DNA of 64,000 bases from Anaerolineaceae bacterium (GCA_016124855.1 WGMX01000004.1:1-64000), one strand, 5' to 3'; shown: positions 1-9,653, counted from the first letter of the stretch. Program-made: numbers and translations. Notes: a model not told the origin generated them from the sequence alone.

Positions 1-111
1 GGTCATCGTTGGACACCCCGTTCCCCTGCTATGGTCGCTGGTTTGACCGGCCATCTCTGGTCTGTTTATGAACTCTTATCTCTCGTCCCTCTCTTTATCA
101 ACTCTCCATAG
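1..111 (+). pseudogene. 3' end of a transposase (cut by window edge)
   Basis: The frame opening at base 1 runs 36 codons to a TAG at 109-111 and reads PRSPAMVAGLTGHLWSVYEL near its middle. This resembles the C-terminal tail of DDE transposases in which a PAMAAGLTDHxWSxEEL motif closes the protein, as in many IS families of cyanobacteria and Chloroflexota. Only the tail is visible, so it is unknown whether the element is intact to the left. No clear terminal inverted repeat was recognised right of the stop; a dispersed repeat begins instead. Confidence 0.6.
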
Positions 112-660
112 GGCCACCACCCCAATTCTCAACCTTCCCCAAACCCTCAGCCGAACAATTTTCCCTCAATTCAGTTAGCGCCAAACGCTTGAAACAGTTA
201 CAAAATGTTCTTCCAAAATGTAACCCCTTCAATCGCCAAATCTGCTACCCTGTAACAACAGGCCAACTATCAATTGATTCTGTGCTTCAGCGTCCATTTT
301 TGCACTCAGAGAGACGCTTTAGCCTCTGACGAAAGGTTCCAAAATGACACCCCAAAACCACTTGAACCTTCCCTCAGTGCCTTTGAGCCTTCGTGCCTCT
401 GTGTTAAAAGGTTTTGTATATTGGCGGCTTCCTCCCACACTTCCGCTGGGACGCTACTGCAAATTGCATAGCGGCGGACTCACGCGAGCCATCCGCTGCA
501 ACTGCGTCATTTCAGCGGCATCAGCCGAACCAGCCGCCGGCACAAAATGTCGATTCAGCGCCTTGCTCTCTCAAATCCGCCTGCCATTTCAGCGGAAAAT
601 TGTGCAAATTGCGAATCTTTCGCATTTTGAATTTAGCTAAAAGTTAACCGCTAATCGCTG
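112..660 (+). repeat. Dispersed intergenic repeat, copy 1 (~500 bp)
   Basis: This gene-free stretch is strongly similar to the reverse complement of about 12690-13250 and in part to 39849-40030. Shared landmarks are the TGTAACAACAGGCCAACTAT string near 252, the degenerate GCCTTCGTGCCTCTGTGTTA string near 389-408, and several CATTTCAGCGG words between 505 and 600. Short open frames inside it shift frame between copies and show no ribosome binding site, so it is treated as non-coding. It lies next to a transposase tail, but its origin is unknown. Confidence 0.75.
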
Positions 661-674
661 CAAGTCCTAAATCA

Positions 675-703
675 TTGACACAAACGTTCTACATCGATAA
701 AAT
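675..703 (+). promoter_or_regulatory. Sigma-70-like promoter for the VOC gene
   Basis: TTGACA at 675-680 and TAAAAT at 698-703 are separated by 17 bp. Transcription would begin near 710, some 25 bases before the ATG at 735. The -35 box coincides with the TTG that opens the longest frame, which argues that this TTG is not a start codon. Confidence 0.7.
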
Positions 704-734
704 AGAACCTTCGTTCATGCATCCGGGGGGAATC

Positions 735-1115
735 ATGATAACTGGTCTGCACCATGTCGCTGTTCTGGTTCGTGACCAAGAACAGGCACTTCAATTTTAT
801 GTGGATATATTGGGTTTTGAAAAAATTGCCGACGACACTTTCGGCCTGGGGATGCGCTGGTTAGTCGTCGCCCCCAAGGGACAAGCTCAACCGCACATCG
901 TGCTCAACAAAGCCTTCGATCCTGATATGGAAACACGTATCGGTAAACTCTCTGGTTGGGTGTTCCATACCGATGACTGTCACGCCACCTACGCCGAACT
1001 TAAAGCCAAAGGCGTCAAATTCACCGAAAAACCGACCGCCCACATGTGGGGCATACAAGCGCTCTTTGAAGACCTTTACGGCAACCAGTTCGTTCTGCTT
1101 CAACCTGCTGCCTAG
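735..1115 (+). CDS. VOC-family (glyoxalase/dioxygenase fold) protein
   Basis: This 126-residue protein begins MITGLHHVAVLVRD and carries the paired beta-alpha-beta-beta-beta pattern of the vicinal oxygen chelate superfamily: His near the N-terminus (GLHHVAVLV), a central FHTDD segment and a C-terminal LYGNQFVLLQP strand that normally supplies the metal-binding Glu/Gln. The ATG at 735 is preceded by a run of six G and a good promoter, so it is preferred to the upstream in-frame TTG. The length fits a single two-module VOC domain. Members include glyoxalases, extradiol dioxygenases and antibiotic-binding proteins; nothing here fixes the substrate. It is monocistronic and followed by a hairpin. 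Confidence 0.85.
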   Translation: MITGLHHVAVLVRDQEQALQFYVDILGFEKIADDTFGLGMRWLVVAPKGQAQPHIVLNKAFDPDMETRIGKLSGWVFHTDDCHATYAELKAKGVKFTEKPTAHMWGIQALFEDLYGNQFVLLQPAA

Positions 1116-1118
1116 AAT

Positions 1119-1152
1119 CTAAGAGCCGTATAGATAACCATACGGCTCTTAG
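1119..1152 (+). terminator. Hairpin after the VOC gene
   Basis: A perfect 13-bp stem (1119-1131 with 1140-1152) with an 8-base loop lies directly after the stop codon. No T-tract follows, so it may be a transcript-end stabiliser rather than an intrinsic terminator. Confidence 0.5.
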
Positions 1153-1509
1153 CAGAAGGAGGTACTTCGGAAAATAGCAATTGAATGAGGTGAATTATAA
1201 CCCGCCGCATCATCATTACATCGTCCTCAAGTAGCTAAAATTTTGTCCTATTCGCTGGCACTTATCACTAAACATCCTTTCCACATGAATTTTTTGGCAA
1301 CGCCCTAGTCTGATTTGACAATGCTTTCTCTCTGATAGTGCGGTCAAATTACCCACTTTTGGCGGTTGATATAAAAATAGAATAACAATTTCGATGCAAA
1401 TTTATAGAAAGTGACGACTAACGCCAGCAGATTTCTTAAGCTCATGTTAGAATATTCAGGCGTTTAACAAACATTGCTTTAACTAAGCAGACAATTAAAA
1501 GGAGCCGTT
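1153..1509. other. Intergenic region, 357 bp
   Basis: AT-rich leader region of the following secreted-protein gene. Apart from a good Shine-Dalgarno (AAAAGGAG at 1497-1504) before the ATG at 1510, I see no gene, repeat or convincing promoter in it. Confidence 0.5.
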
Positions 1510-2961
1510 ATGCGTCGTTTAGTCATAATTGTGGCCCTGCTGGCGTCCGTATTCGCCATCTCCAGCAGCGTATTCGCACAGCCGAATCCGGGTGAGGCCA
1601 CGCATGTGGTGCAAAGAGGCGAAAATCTCTACCGCATTTCTTTAAAATATGGCGTTACGATGGCTGCGATTGCACAACGTAACGGTATCACAAATTATAA
1701 TTTGATTTTTAGCGGACAGACTTTGTACATTCCTGCGGGCGGCGTTGTTGTTCCTACCGCTACACCGAAGCCCGGTTCAACGGCTGTTCCTGCCACACAA
1801 GCACCATCCACTGGAACATACACCGTCCAGCGTGGTGATACACTTGGCAGCATTGCCCGACGGTTCGGCACCACAATTCAAGCGCTTGCGACTCTCAATA
1901 AGATAAGCAATCCAAACTTGATCTATTCGGGGCAGGTGCTTCAAATCTCCGGTACTGCTCCTGTTCCTACTCCCGCTCCCGGCGCTACATCTGCTCCCGT
2001 TCCTACCTCCAGCGTACCGGTAGCAGGTGGCTTTGAACTCGGTGGGCATGTCTTTAGCTTCTCTTACCCGGCCCAGATGCGCGGCGCAGGTATGACATGG
2101 GCTAAGACACAAATTCGTTGGGATGGCAGCGCCCCCGCAAGCATCGCTCAAAGCTCGATTGATGCCGCTCGCAGCAAGGGGTTCAAGATTCTACTAAGCA
2201 TCGTTGGTAACGCATCCCAGCTGGCAGCCGACCAGAATGGCTACATCCAGCGCTTTGCCAACTTCCTCGGTGGTGTCGCTGCCCTCAACCCCGATGGCAT
2301 CGAAGTCTGGAACGAACCCAATATCGACCGTGAATGGCCTGCTGGCAAGATCAGCGGTGGCAGCTACACCCAAATGCTTGCTGCGTCTTACGCGGCAATC
2401 AAGAAAGCCAATGGCAATGTGCTGGTCATCAGCGCGGCTCCTGCTCCGACAGGCTTCTTCGGAGGCAAGTGCGCGACCGGCGGCTGCGACGATAACATTT
2501 TTATCCAGCAGATGGCGCAAGCAGGGGCGGCCAACTCGATGGATTGCGTTGGCATTCACTATAACGAAGGTATCCTCTCGCCTAGCAAGACCAGCGGCGA
2601 TCCGCGTGGTAACTCCGGTCACTACTCGCGCTATTACACTGCGATGGTCAACCTTTATAGCGGTGTTTTCCCCAGCAACGCTCTGTGCTTCACTGAAATC
2701 GGTTATCTCTCACCGGATGGTCTTGGCCCGCTGCCTAATGGCTTTAGCTGGGCTGCCAATGTAACGGCCCAGGATCAAGCTGTCTGGATCGCTGAGGCCG
2801 CAACCCTTGCCAAGAACAGCCGTCGTGTACGCCTGTTTATTGTATGGAATGTAGACTCAACCAGCTATGCTGCCGATCCGCAGGCCGGTTACGCCCTCAT
2901 ACGTCCCAATAACACCTGTAACGCTTGCGTGACCTTGGGCGCTGCGATGGGTGTCAAGTAA
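1510..2961 (+). CDS. Secreted LysM protein with clan-A glycosidase-like domain
   Basis: This 483-residue protein has a signal peptide (MRRLVIIVALLASVFAI, cleavage near residue 23), two LysM domains (about 32-76 and 102-147; HVVQRGENLYRIS and YTVQRGDTLGSIA) and Pro/Thr/Ala linkers. A C-terminal TIM-barrel-like domain (about 175-480) contains VWNEPN with Glu269 and FTEIGY with Glu396. In clan GH-A glycosidases these two positions are the acid/base and nucleophile. LysM binds N-acetylglucosamine polymers, so a wall-associated or exported polysaccharide hydrolase is likely, but the substrate cannot be read. A strong Shine-Dalgarno AAAAGGAG precedes the ATG. It stands alone, between the VOC gene and a convergent ABC exporter. 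Confidence 0.85.
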   Translation: MRRLVIIVALLASVFAISSSVFAQPNPGEATHVVQRGENLYRISLKYGVTMAAIAQRNGITNYNLIFSGQTLYIPAGGVVVPTATPKPGSTAVPATQAPSTGTYTVQRGDTLGSIARRFGTTIQALATLNKISNPNLIYSGQVLQISGTAPVPTPAPGATSAPVPTSSVPVAGGFELGGHVFSFSYPAQMRGAGMTWAKTQIRWDGSAPASIAQSSIDAARSKGFKILLSIVGNASQLAADQNGYIQRFANFLGGVAALNPDGIEVWNEPNIDREWPAGKISGGSYTQMLAASYAAIKKANGNVLVISAAPAPTGFFGGKCATGGCDDNIFIQQMAQAGAANSMDCVGIHYNEGILSPSKTSGDPRGNSGHYSRYYTAMVNLYSGVFPSNALCFTEIGYLSPDGLGPLPNGFSWAANVTAQDQAVWIAEAATLAKNSRRVRLFIVWNVDSTSYAADPQAGYALIRPNNTCNACVTLGAAMGVK

Positions 2962-2970
2962 TCTCCAAAT

Positions 2971-3004
2971 AAAAAGGCGCATCTATTTATATGTGGATGC
3001 GCCT
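2971..3004 (-). terminator. Rho-independent terminator of the ABC exporter operon
   Basis: A 9-bp stem (2975-2983 with 2996-3004) is followed, on the minus strand, by a run of five T then ATTT. The U-tract orientation shows that it terminates the minus-strand operon; as a hairpin it may also protect the convergent LysM-glycosidase transcript. Confidence 0.75.
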
Positions 3005-3024
3005 CACAACAATGGGATATTCCA

Positions 3025-3050
3025 GTAGGGGTGCACGGCTGTGCACCCTG
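3025..3050. repeat. Short palindromic repeat (GTAGGGG family)
   Basis: Arms GGGTGCAC and GTGCACCC enclose a GGCT loop; the left flank is GTAGGGG and the right flank CTGTCGCT. The same loop is found at 48496-48515 and a similar right flank at 18611-18636. Confidence 0.6.
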
Positions 3051-3070
3051 TCGCTAGATAATGTAATTGC

Positions 3071-3826
3071 TTAACTGTTTGCCGTCTTGAACATGCGGGA
3101 TGCCCACACAAGCAGCACCACCGCCATTCCAAACATTAAACCAAACGACGGGATAACCGATGGGTCAGTAATCACACCGTTGAATAGGGCGCGGGTTGCA
3201 TCCACCACGTGGCTAAACGGATTGACACTGGCAATCGTCTTAATCAGCACAGGCGCGAATGTCAACGGTATTAGAATCCCTGACAGAAGCAAGAGAGGCT
3301 GCGTCAAGAAATTTAACATTGAAGCCAAGCCGCCCTCGTCACGTACCAGCAGTGCCAATCCATATGAGAGTGATGCCATTCCCGCACCAATCAACGATAC
3401 CAGCACGAATGTCAGAACCAATCCGGCCATGCCCACGCGAACACCCATCGCGAATGCGACCAACTGAAGCAGAATCACCTGCGCCAGCAGCAGCAGGACG
3501 TCCACCAAGACCGGCCCCAGTAACAAGGAAATCCGGCTTACCGGGGTCACACGGAAGCGCTCGATTACCCCGCTTCGTAGATCATCAATAAGCTTAAAAC
3601 CAGCAAAAGCTGGCCCCAGCATTGCCATCATTGTCAGCAAACCCGGTGTAAAAGTCTGAATCGCCTTTCCACCCGGCATCATGCCGTCTAGCAGAGGCGC
3701 GAACAGCAGCATATATAGCAATGGTTGGAATAAGCCTACGACTACCCAAACACCGTTACGCAGTGAAACTTGCAGACTGCGTTCGAAAACTAGACGCGTA
3801 TCCCGTAGAAATTTGAACATGGTCAT
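3071..3826 (-). CDS. ABC-2 type transporter permease (DrrB-like)
   Basis: This 251-residue membrane protein has about six hydrophobic helices and the ABC-2 permease pattern: a long N-terminal cytoplasmic helix (FKFLRDTRLVFERSLQVSLRN), the PLLYMLLFAPLLDG segment, a conserved RFRVTPVSR loop and a C-terminal NPFSHVVDATRALFNG motif. Such permeases pair with a DrrA-type ATPase to export drugs, lipids or polysaccharide. The ATPase gene ends at 3942, 115 bp upstream on the same strand, so both form one unit. AAGGAG lies 4 bases before the ATG at 3826 and 10 before a second ATG at 3820; either could be used. The longer frame from 3856 lacks a ribosome site. Confidence 0.88.
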   Translation of the reverse strand: MTMFKFLRDTRLVFERSLQVSLRNGVWVVVGLFQPLLYMLLFAPLLDGMMPGGKAIQTFTPGLLTMMAMLGPAFAGFKLIDDLRSGVIERFRVTPVSRISLLLGPVLVDVLLLLAQVILLQLVAFAMGVRVGMAGLVLTFVLVSLIGAGMASLSYGLALLVRDEGGLASMLNFLTQPLLLLSGILIPLTFAPVLIKTIASVNPFSHVVDATRALFNGVITDPSVIPSFGLMFGMAVVLLVWASRMFKTANS

Positions 3827-3941
3827 TGATCTCCTTGATAGGATTAGTGTTATCAAATTAACTTAACTAGAAACCCGAACTCACGTTGTTTCGTGATTGA
3901 TTTCCTCCCTCGCTTGCGGGGGAGCATTAAGATGGGGGTTC

Positions 3942-4922
3942 TTAATTCGCGCTGGTTTCACGCAGTGATCGACCGGTTTGGCGCAGAAAGACATCATCTA
4001 ATGTTGGACGAGCCAACGAGACTTTGCTGACCTTCAAACCCGCCTCATCCATCAGATGCAATATAGCGGGCAGTGTTTCATCGCCACGTTCCACATATAG
4101 TTGAAACGTTTCTTCGCCGTCGTGTATTTCGCGAACGTAACTCTGTCCTTGAAGTAAACTGAATGCGCGCTTCTTCTCACCATTTTGGGCGATTACACCC
4201 AATGTCACGACATCACCGGCGATTTGCTGCTTAAGTGAATTGGGAGTGCCTTCGGCTACGATTTCACCGCCATCCATAATCGCCAGACGGTCAGCTAACG
4301 CGTCGGCCTCATCTAAATAATGGGTGGTCAAAAAGATGGTCGTTCCGTTCTCACGCAGCTTACGAACTTCTTCCCACAAGTGTGCACGGCTTTGTGGATC
4401 AAGCCCCGTGGTCGGCTCATCTAAAAATAGCAGTTGCGGTTTGTGAACCATGCCTAGTGCTAAATCCAACCGTCGCCGCTGCCCACCTGAATAAGTCTTG
4501 CCGGCACGATCCGCAAAACTATCTAGTTGCAGCGCACTAATGAGTTCGTTGGCACGATTATGCGCTGCTTTGCTATCAAGGCCGTAAAGCTGTGCTTGCA
4601 AAAGGAGGTTTTCACGAGCGCTCGAATGCTGGTCTGTCCCACCTGCTTGGCTAACGTATCCGATTTGTTGACGAATGTTTCCCGCCTGACTCAACAAAGA
4701 GTATCCGACTACTTTTGCTTCTCCGCTGGTGGGTGCTAGTAAGGTTGAGAGTATCCGCAAGGTAGTCGTCTTGCCCGCGCCGTTTGGCCCCAAAAACCCA
4801 AAGATTTCACCTTTCTCGACCTTCATACTTACACCTTTAACAGCTTCAACTTCTTGTGCCTTCCCTTTGTCACCACGGCCTTTAAAACTCTTGCGCAGGT
4901 CACGCGTCTCGATGATGTTCAT
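3942..4922 (-). CDS. ABC transporter ATP-binding protein (DrrA-like)
   Basis: This 326-residue ATPase has Walker A GPNGAGKTT, Q-loop YVSQAG, signature YSGGQRRRLDLA, Walker B LLFLDEPTTGLD and H-loop TTHYLDEADAL. The C-terminal extension (about 240-326) is the DUF4162-type tail found in DrrA, NodI and other exporter ATPases. It energises the ABC-2 permease downstream. The start is placed at the ATG at 4922 (MNIIETRDLRKSF), because an AAGGA lies upstream and the conserved domain begins there; the longer frame adds 22 residues without homology. The cargo is not predictable from sequence. Confidence 0.92.
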   Translation of the reverse strand: MNIIETRDLRKSFKGRGDKGKAQEVEAVKGVSMKVEKGEIFGFLGPNGAGKTTTLRILSTLLAPTSGEAKVVGYSLLSQAGNIRQQIGYVSQAGGTDQHSSARENLLLQAQLYGLDSKAAHNRANELISALQLDSFADRAGKTYSGGQRRRLDLALGMVHKPQLLFLDEPTTGLDPQSRAHLWEEVRKLRENGTTIFLTTHYLDEADALADRLAIMDGGEIVAEGTPNSLKQQIAGDVVTLGVIAQNGEKKRAFSLLQGQSYVREIHDGEETFQLYVERGDETLPAILHLMDEAGLKVSKVSLARPTLDDVFLRQTGRSLRETSAN

Positions 4923-5007
4923 AACTTTGTTCCTTATTGTTTTTGGCGTACTGAACTTTCTAACGATGACTGGCGCGCAATTGTTCAAATTTTTTTAGCC
5001 GAGGAAA

Positions 5008-5039
5008 ATAAAAACAGGACACCGCTTCGATGTCCTGTT
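5008..5039 (-). terminator. Rho-independent terminator after the sensor kinase
   Basis: A 9-bp stem (5013-5021 with 5031-5039) is followed on the minus strand by TTTTATTTTC. It lies 32 bp after the stop of the minus-strand histidine kinase gene. Confidence 0.8.
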
Positions 5040-5070
5040 AAAGTATTCGAATGGAGTTTAGCGAATGGCT

Positions 5071-7593
5071 TTATTCCACTTTGGCCGACATGGGTAGCGG
5101 CTTCGTCGAAATCTTACCGCTCAGATTTCTTTGGAGAGGCAGCGTGAATGCGAAGGTACTTCCTTTGCCCACTTCGCTTTCGACCATCAACTTTCCACCG
5201 TGTGCTTCGACCAAATGTCGCGAAATTGAAAGGCCTAATCCAGTGCCTTCAATACTCAAAGACTTCGCACGATCTGCCCGTTCAAAGGGCCGGAACAAAT
5301 TACCCATTTCTTCCGGCGCAATGCCAATACCGGTATCGGTAACAGCTAGTTCAATAATACTTTCACTCATAACCAAGTTAAGTTTGACGCTGCCTTGAAC
5401 TGTAAACTTGACCGCGTTTGTCAACAGATTGGTCAGTATTTGCCGAACACGTCGGGCATCCATCGGAATTAAGGGGAGGTCATCAGGAATATGGGCTTCT
5501 AATGTAATCATCGCCCGCTTGGACTCAATCAGAACAACTGCCGAGTCTAATGCGTCTTCTAAAACGGGACGCAAATCCGAGGGAACAATGGTCAATTCCA
5601 TCTCACCGGCTTCAATTTTGCTCACATCCAACAGGTCGTTGATGAGTGCCAGCAAATGTTCCGAACTACGTATGGTTTGGTCGAGCCGGCTGTGCTGCTC
5701 GTCGGTGACAGGCCCAAACATCCCGATCCGCATGAAGTCCAGATTGTTAATGATTAAATTCAAAGGCGTACGCAGTTCGTGGGTAACGCTGGCCAGAAAG
5801 CGCGTCTTAACGCTGTTTGCGCGTTCAGCTTCATCGGTAGCGGCTTCACGCTGGATATATAGCTGCGCGTTACGAACGATGGGCGAAACCAAATTGGCAA
5901 ATAATAGCAGCAGCCTCTCGTCGGGCTTATTAAATGCAGGCGATTCCTCATCGCGTCCAACCAATACCGCACCAATGGGCTTGTTGTAAAAGAGCAGTGG
6001 TGCGGCCATACCTTTCTGCATATCATCGTCGGGTAATTCGTCTAAACGCTGCGGCCAATTGACATAATCTTCAACAATCAGCAGGCGTGCTTCGCGGGTT
6101 GCCGCTCCGGCAAGCCCCTCGTCAACCCCAATAACGGTATTCAACCGGTCAGGGTCACCCGTAGTTGCAACCAATTGAAGATGTTGTTTGCTGGCAGTCA
6201 GCAACCATACCGCACAATAATTGGCGTTCAATAGGCTTAAAAGATTCTGGGTTAGCTGCTGTAAAACGGCGTCCAAACGGTAGTCACTAACAACCGCAAG
6301 CGAAGCATCATAGACAGCCTGAAGTTCATTGGCGTTAGCCTGCGCAACTTTCTGTGCCAGCGCCAATTCTTCGGTGCGCTGACCGACTCGTTTTTCCAGT
6401 GTTTGGCTCCACATTGAAAGCTGTTGATATGAATAGGATAGGTGGCGTTTCATGTCCTCCATAGCATTCGCCAGCCGACCAATTTCATCTTTTTGATCTT
6501 GATAGGCGATTCCGTACTTCAGATCACCACCACCAATTTGCTGCGCCGCCGTACCTAACGTGGCTAAAGGTTGCGACACTGTCCGGGTGACAAACGAGTA
6601 AACGACCCATGAAAGCAGCACCATACCGACGGCTGTCACCACAGCCATCTCAACAATGCTTCGGTTTAACGGATTTTGAAGTACCGAGGAGGGCAAAACC
6701 GTCACCAAGCGCCAACCGGTTTGCGGCAGACGGTTAATCAATACGATAGATTCTTTGCTTTCATCAAACGGATCAGAACCTAGATAAAATGTGCCTTTAT
6801 TCGCATCTACATCTTTCCATAGTTGAGCGATTTGCGGCTTTGCTAAAAATGAAGACAAGATTTTGGTCGTATCCGCTTCCGGCATACTGGTATAAAAATC
6901 GTGACTTCCTGCCAGCGTGCTTTGCTCATCAAAAAGCAGGCTGTATCCACCCCATCCCTTGACGTTGATAGTTTTGTCCATCAAACGAGACAGAGTAGAC
7001 TCAGCGATATCGCCCCAAACAACCCCAACATAAGACTGCCCCGGACCGCGATATGGAACTGCATACGAAACCACGGGTTGCACAGAGGAAGTGTCAAAGG
7101 GGAGGGCTTGTGAATGCCAGCGTTCTGCCCCATCGTCCATTGCTTGTCTGAACCACATATCCTGTGGTACATCATTATTGATGAATTGCTGAACCAATGC
7201 TACACGCATCGGTGAGTAAGCCGGGTTAAAAATGACACTTTGATGTCCCGTAGCGGAAAGCGCATAAACGTTTATACGCCTTACAACGGTGTTTTTGTCG
7301 AGTAGAATGTTGCTTGCCATTTGCCAAACCTGTGACAAGGGCGCAACCGGTTGACCGGCTAAAGCGGCAGCGAAATTGCGTGTCGTCACCATCGCAGACT
7401 GTAACTGACCGTCAAAGGCGTTGGCGAATACCTGATTGGAATTAACAAATGCATCTTCTGACTCGCGCTGCAACGAAGTCGAGTATGAACTCAGCGCTAT
7501 CAAAGCAACCACAACCACCGTTGGAATCGAAATCATTAGAATGATTTGAACCAGACGACGGCGTATGCTCCAATCGCTGGAAAATAATTTCAT
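5071..7593 (-). CDS. Sensor histidine kinase (extracellular sensor, HAMP, GAF, HisKA, HATPase)
   Basis: This 840-residue kinase has a first membrane helix (about 14-35), a ~270-residue extracellular region of dCache type, a second helix (about 313-335), a HAMP linker (337-390), a coiled coil, a GAF domain (about 425-575), a HisKA domain with phospho-acceptor His605 in SVTHELRTP, and a HATPase domain with [12 protein letters not shown] and GTGLGLSIS. It would autophosphorylate in response to an external small molecule plus an internal GAF signal. No response regulator is adjacent, so its partner is encoded elsewhere. AAGGGG stands before the ATG. The neighbours are divergent tsaE and the ABC exporter, giving no functional clue. 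Confidence 0.92.
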   Translation of the reverse strand: MKLFSSDWSIRRRLVQIILMISIPTVVVVALIALSSYSTSLQRESEDAFVNSNQVFANAFDGQLQSAMVTTRNFAAALAGQPVAPLSQVWQMASNILLDKNTVVRRINVYALSATGHQSVIFNPAYSPMRVALVQQFINNDVPQDMWFRQAMDDGAERWHSQALPFDTSSVQPVVSYAVPYRGPGQSYVGVVWGDIAESTLSRLMDKTINVKGWGGYSLLFDEQSTLAGSHDFYTSMPEADTTKILSSFLAKPQIAQLWKDVDANKGTFYLGSDPFDESKESIVLINRLPQTGWRLVTVLPSSVLQNPLNRSIVEMAVVTAVGMVLLSWVVYSFVTRTVSQPLATLGTAAQQIGGGDLKYGIAYQDQKDEIGRLANAMEDMKRHLSYSYQQLSMWSQTLEKRVGQRTEELALAQKVAQANANELQAVYDASLAVVSDYRLDAVLQQLTQNLLSLLNANYCAVWLLTASKQHLQLVATTGDPDRLNTVIGVDEGLAGAATREARLLIVEDYVNWPQRLDELPDDDMQKGMAAPLLFYNKPIGAVLVGRDEESPAFNKPDERLLLLFANLVSPIVRNAQLYIQREAATDEAERANSVKTRFLASVTHELRTPLNLIINNLDFMRIGMFGPVTDEQHSRLDQTIRSSEHLLALINDLLDVSKIEAGEMELTIVPSDLRPVLEDALDSAVVLIESKRAMITLEAHIPDDLPLIPMDARRVRQILTNLLTNAVKFTVQGSVKLNLVMSESIIELAVTDTGIGIAPEEMGNLFRPFERADRAKSLSIEGTGLGLSISRHLVEAHGGKLMVESEVGKGSTFAFTLPLQRNLSGKISTKPLPMSAKVE

Positions 7594-7725
7594 AGTTTTT
7601 CCCCTTCACGTTTCTGTAATTGTAATGTGAAATCGGCTTAACACCGTGCCAAAAGCATTGTGTTTTGGTTTAATTTTGGTTTGATGAAAACTCTGTTTCC
7701 GCTCTGACACATCATGGCTGGTCTT

Positions 7726-7752
7726 TTGTCAGGTGAATGGGCGTTGTATAAT
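7726..7752 (+). promoter_or_regulatory. Putative promoter of tsaE-tsaB-rimI
   Basis: A perfect TATAAT at 7747-7752 lies 38 bases before the GTG start of tsaE. TTGTCA at 7726-7731 gives a somewhat short 15-bp spacer. Confidence 0.5.
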
Positions 7753-7790
7753 TCTAAAAATATATTCGGACGCAGTTTCGGGAGCCGTTT

Positions 7791-8291
7791 GTGCCAATCC
7801 TTAAAGCGGGACAATTGGATATTATAAGTCATGGCGCAGAGCAAACCCAAAGACTAGGCGCACGACTAGGGACGCTGCTGATGCCCGGTGACATCATCTG
7901 CCTGTCAGGTGATATGGGCGCTGGTAAAACCGTTTTTTCGGGGGGCATTGGTAAAGGCTGGGGCGCAAAAGTCCCTTTGACCAGCCCAACGTTTAATCTA
8001 GTTCATGATCATACGCGTGACAGTGACTCTCAGCACCTGTATCATCTTGATTGTTACCGGCTTGAACATCCGAATGACGCTGATACGATTGGGATTGATG
8101 AAATACTGAGCGGACGTGGGCCGGTCATTGTTGAATGGCCGGAAAATATCGTTAGCATTCTGCCCAAACAACGTCTGTGGATTGAAATCCGTGTTTTAGA
8201 ACAAACCCGTCGCAATTTCGCAATGGTGGGCGACGGAAAACGGTATGAAGAGTTAATCGGCAAATTTCGTGAATTCGTCTTTGGAGTATAG
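7791..8291 (+). CDS. tsaE: tRNA t6A biosynthesis ATPase TsaE
   Basis: This 166-residue protein has the TsaE Walker A motif GDMGAGKT at residues 40-47, followed by TSPTFNLVHDH and the LYHLDCYRLE segment characteristic of the family. TsaE works with TsaB and TsaD in adding threonylcarbamoyl to A37 of ANN-decoding tRNAs. It starts with GTG, preceded by GGAG. The length matches the family (150-170). It is the first gene of a cluster with tsaB and rimI, a common bacterial arrangement. tsaD and tsaC are not in the window. Confidence 0.93.
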   Translation: MPILKAGQLDIISHGAEQTQRLGARLGTLLMPGDIICLSGDMGAGKTVFSGGIGKGWGAKVPLTSPTFNLVHDHTRDSDSQHLYHLDCYRLEHPNDADTIGIDEILSGRGPVIVEWPENIVSILPKQRLWIEIRVLEQTRRNFAMVGDGKRYEELIGKFREFVFGV

Positions 8292-8346
8292 GGTTCGTTG
8301 GTCGCCGCCCAAGTGCCGGGCAACGATAGCGAATGAATAGTCAATT

Positions 8347-9027
8347 ATGCTGCTTGCATTGGATACCGCTACACAGCTTATAAGCCTCGCGCTCTACGAT
8401 GGCTACAATATTCTGGCTGAACAAACATGGCATACTGCTTTTAACCACAGTACGCAGTTAGCGCCTACCCTACAAAGCGTGCTGGACAGGGCTGGCGTCA
8501 GCATTTCTGATTTGACGGCTATGGCTGTTTGCATCGGGCCCGGTTCGTATTCTGGTTTACGTGTTGGTGTATCGTTAGCAAAGGGGTTGGCGGCTGTTCA
8601 TCATCTTCCTCTGGTGGGTATATCGGCGCTCGACATTATTGCGGCTGCACAACCTCATTATCCTGATGGATTGATTGTGGTGGTTCAAGCAGGCAGGGAA
8701 CGTGTGATTGTAGGACGTTACCAATGGCGTAAGGCCCATTGGGCACCCCGTGGCGAAGTACAACTGATGGATTGGGAAAAGCTCATCGACAGCGTGGATG
8801 GGCCGGCTCATGTTAGCGGTGAAATCAGCATCGCAGGACATGAAATCCTCAACGAGGCTAAGGAAAAAGGTACACCCCTCACGATTGTTCCGGCATCCTT
8901 CCGGCTGCGACGAGCCGGGTTTCTCGCACAAGAAGCATGGGAACGCCTGAAGGCCGATGAAACTGATTTTGACGCGGCCAAACTCGTTCCTTTTTACGTT
9001 AAAACTCAGGATGTCCCCGAAACCTAA
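8347..9027 (+). CDS. tsaB: tRNA t6A biosynthesis protein TsaB
   Basis: This 226-residue protein starts MLLALDTATQLISLAL and has the conserved GPGSYSGLRVGVSLAKGLA block, both typical of TsaB, a catalytically inactive ASKHA-fold partner that dimerises with TsaD. The length is normal. It follows tsaE after 55 bp, and its 3' end overlaps the proposed rimI start by 17 bp, so the two are likely translationally coupled. Located in the cytoplasm. Confidence 0.93.
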   Translation: MLLALDTATQLISLALYDGYNILAEQTWHTAFNHSTQLAPTLQSVLDRAGVSISDLTAMAVCIGPGSYSGLRVGVSLAKGLAAVHHLPLVGISALDIIAAAQPHYPDGLIVVVQAGRERVIVGRYQWRKAHWAPRGEVQLMDWEKLIDSVDGPAHVSGEISIAGHEILNEAKEKGTPLTIVPASFRLRRAGFLAQEAWERLKADETDFDAAKLVPFYVKTQDVPET

Positions 9028-9637
9028 TCTCCTCTTACGTTACATGACTGTGGCTGATCTTCCGCAGGTGGCGGAAATCGACCAACTGTCATTTGATATA
9101 CCGTGGTCGGAAAAATCTTACCGCTACGAAATCAATGAATCCAACCAGAGTTTCATGGTGGTTTTGGAATGGAGCCGCGAACGGGTTGCGACCCGCTGGC
9201 AGCGCTGGCTCAATATTCATCCCTATGTCGAACATCGGATAATCGGCTATGGAGGGATGTGGTTCATTGCCGGCGAAGCACACGTCAGTACGATAGCCGT
9301 ACATCCCAAGGGGAGGGGATTCGGCTGGGGTGAAGTGCTGCTGGCGGGAATGGTACGGCGCGGACTGGTGCTTGGGGCTGACGAAGTGGCACTCGAAGTG
9401 CGTGTGAGCAACCGCCGTGCCCAAAAACTCTATGAAAAATATGAATTTAAGAGGGTAGATGTCAAGTCTCGCTACTACCGGAATAACAATGAAGATGCCT
9501 ATGATATGCGGCTAGATATCCAAGACTCATCGACCTGTTTGCGCTTCGAGGAGCGTTATGAGGCGCTTTTCAAAAGGCATCAGCTCATTGATGACTTTAG
9601 CCCTTACGCACCGCCCCACGCACGCCTAAAGCCATAA
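9011..9637 (+). CDS. rimI: RimI-like GNAT N-acetyltransferase
   Basis: This 208-residue protein shows the GNAT fold: RYMTVADLPQVAEIDQLSF at the start, the acetyl-CoA strand HVSTIAVHPKGRGFGWGEVLL (Q/RxxGxG/A-like PKGRGFGWG) and the classical RimI end motif ALEVRVSNRRAQKLYEKYEF. RimI acetylates the N-terminus of ribosomal protein S18 in Escherichia coli and commonly sits with tsaB. The ATG at 9011 lies inside tsaB; the longer frame from 8957 is less likely. It carries about 50 residues more than E. coli RimI, including an insertion near residues 50-75 rich in Arg and Trp and a C-terminal tail. The exact substrate is therefore uncertain. Confidence 0.85.
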   Translation: MSPKPNLLLRYMTVADLPQVAEIDQLSFDIPWSEKSYRYEINESNQSFMVVLEWSRERVATRWQRWLNIHPYVEHRIIGYGGMWFIAGEAHVSTIAVHPKGRGFGWGEVLLAGMVRRGLVLGADEVALEVRVSNRRAQKLYEKYEFKRVDVKSRYYRNNNEDAYDMRLDIQDSSTCLRFEERYEALFKRHQLIDDFSPYAPPHARLKP

Positions 9638-9653
9638 TTCCAGCGAGATCAGT

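Noticed and set aside
274-647. Overlapping short plus-strand reading frames
   Set aside because: They lie in the dispersed repeat, have no ribosome site and shift frame between copies.
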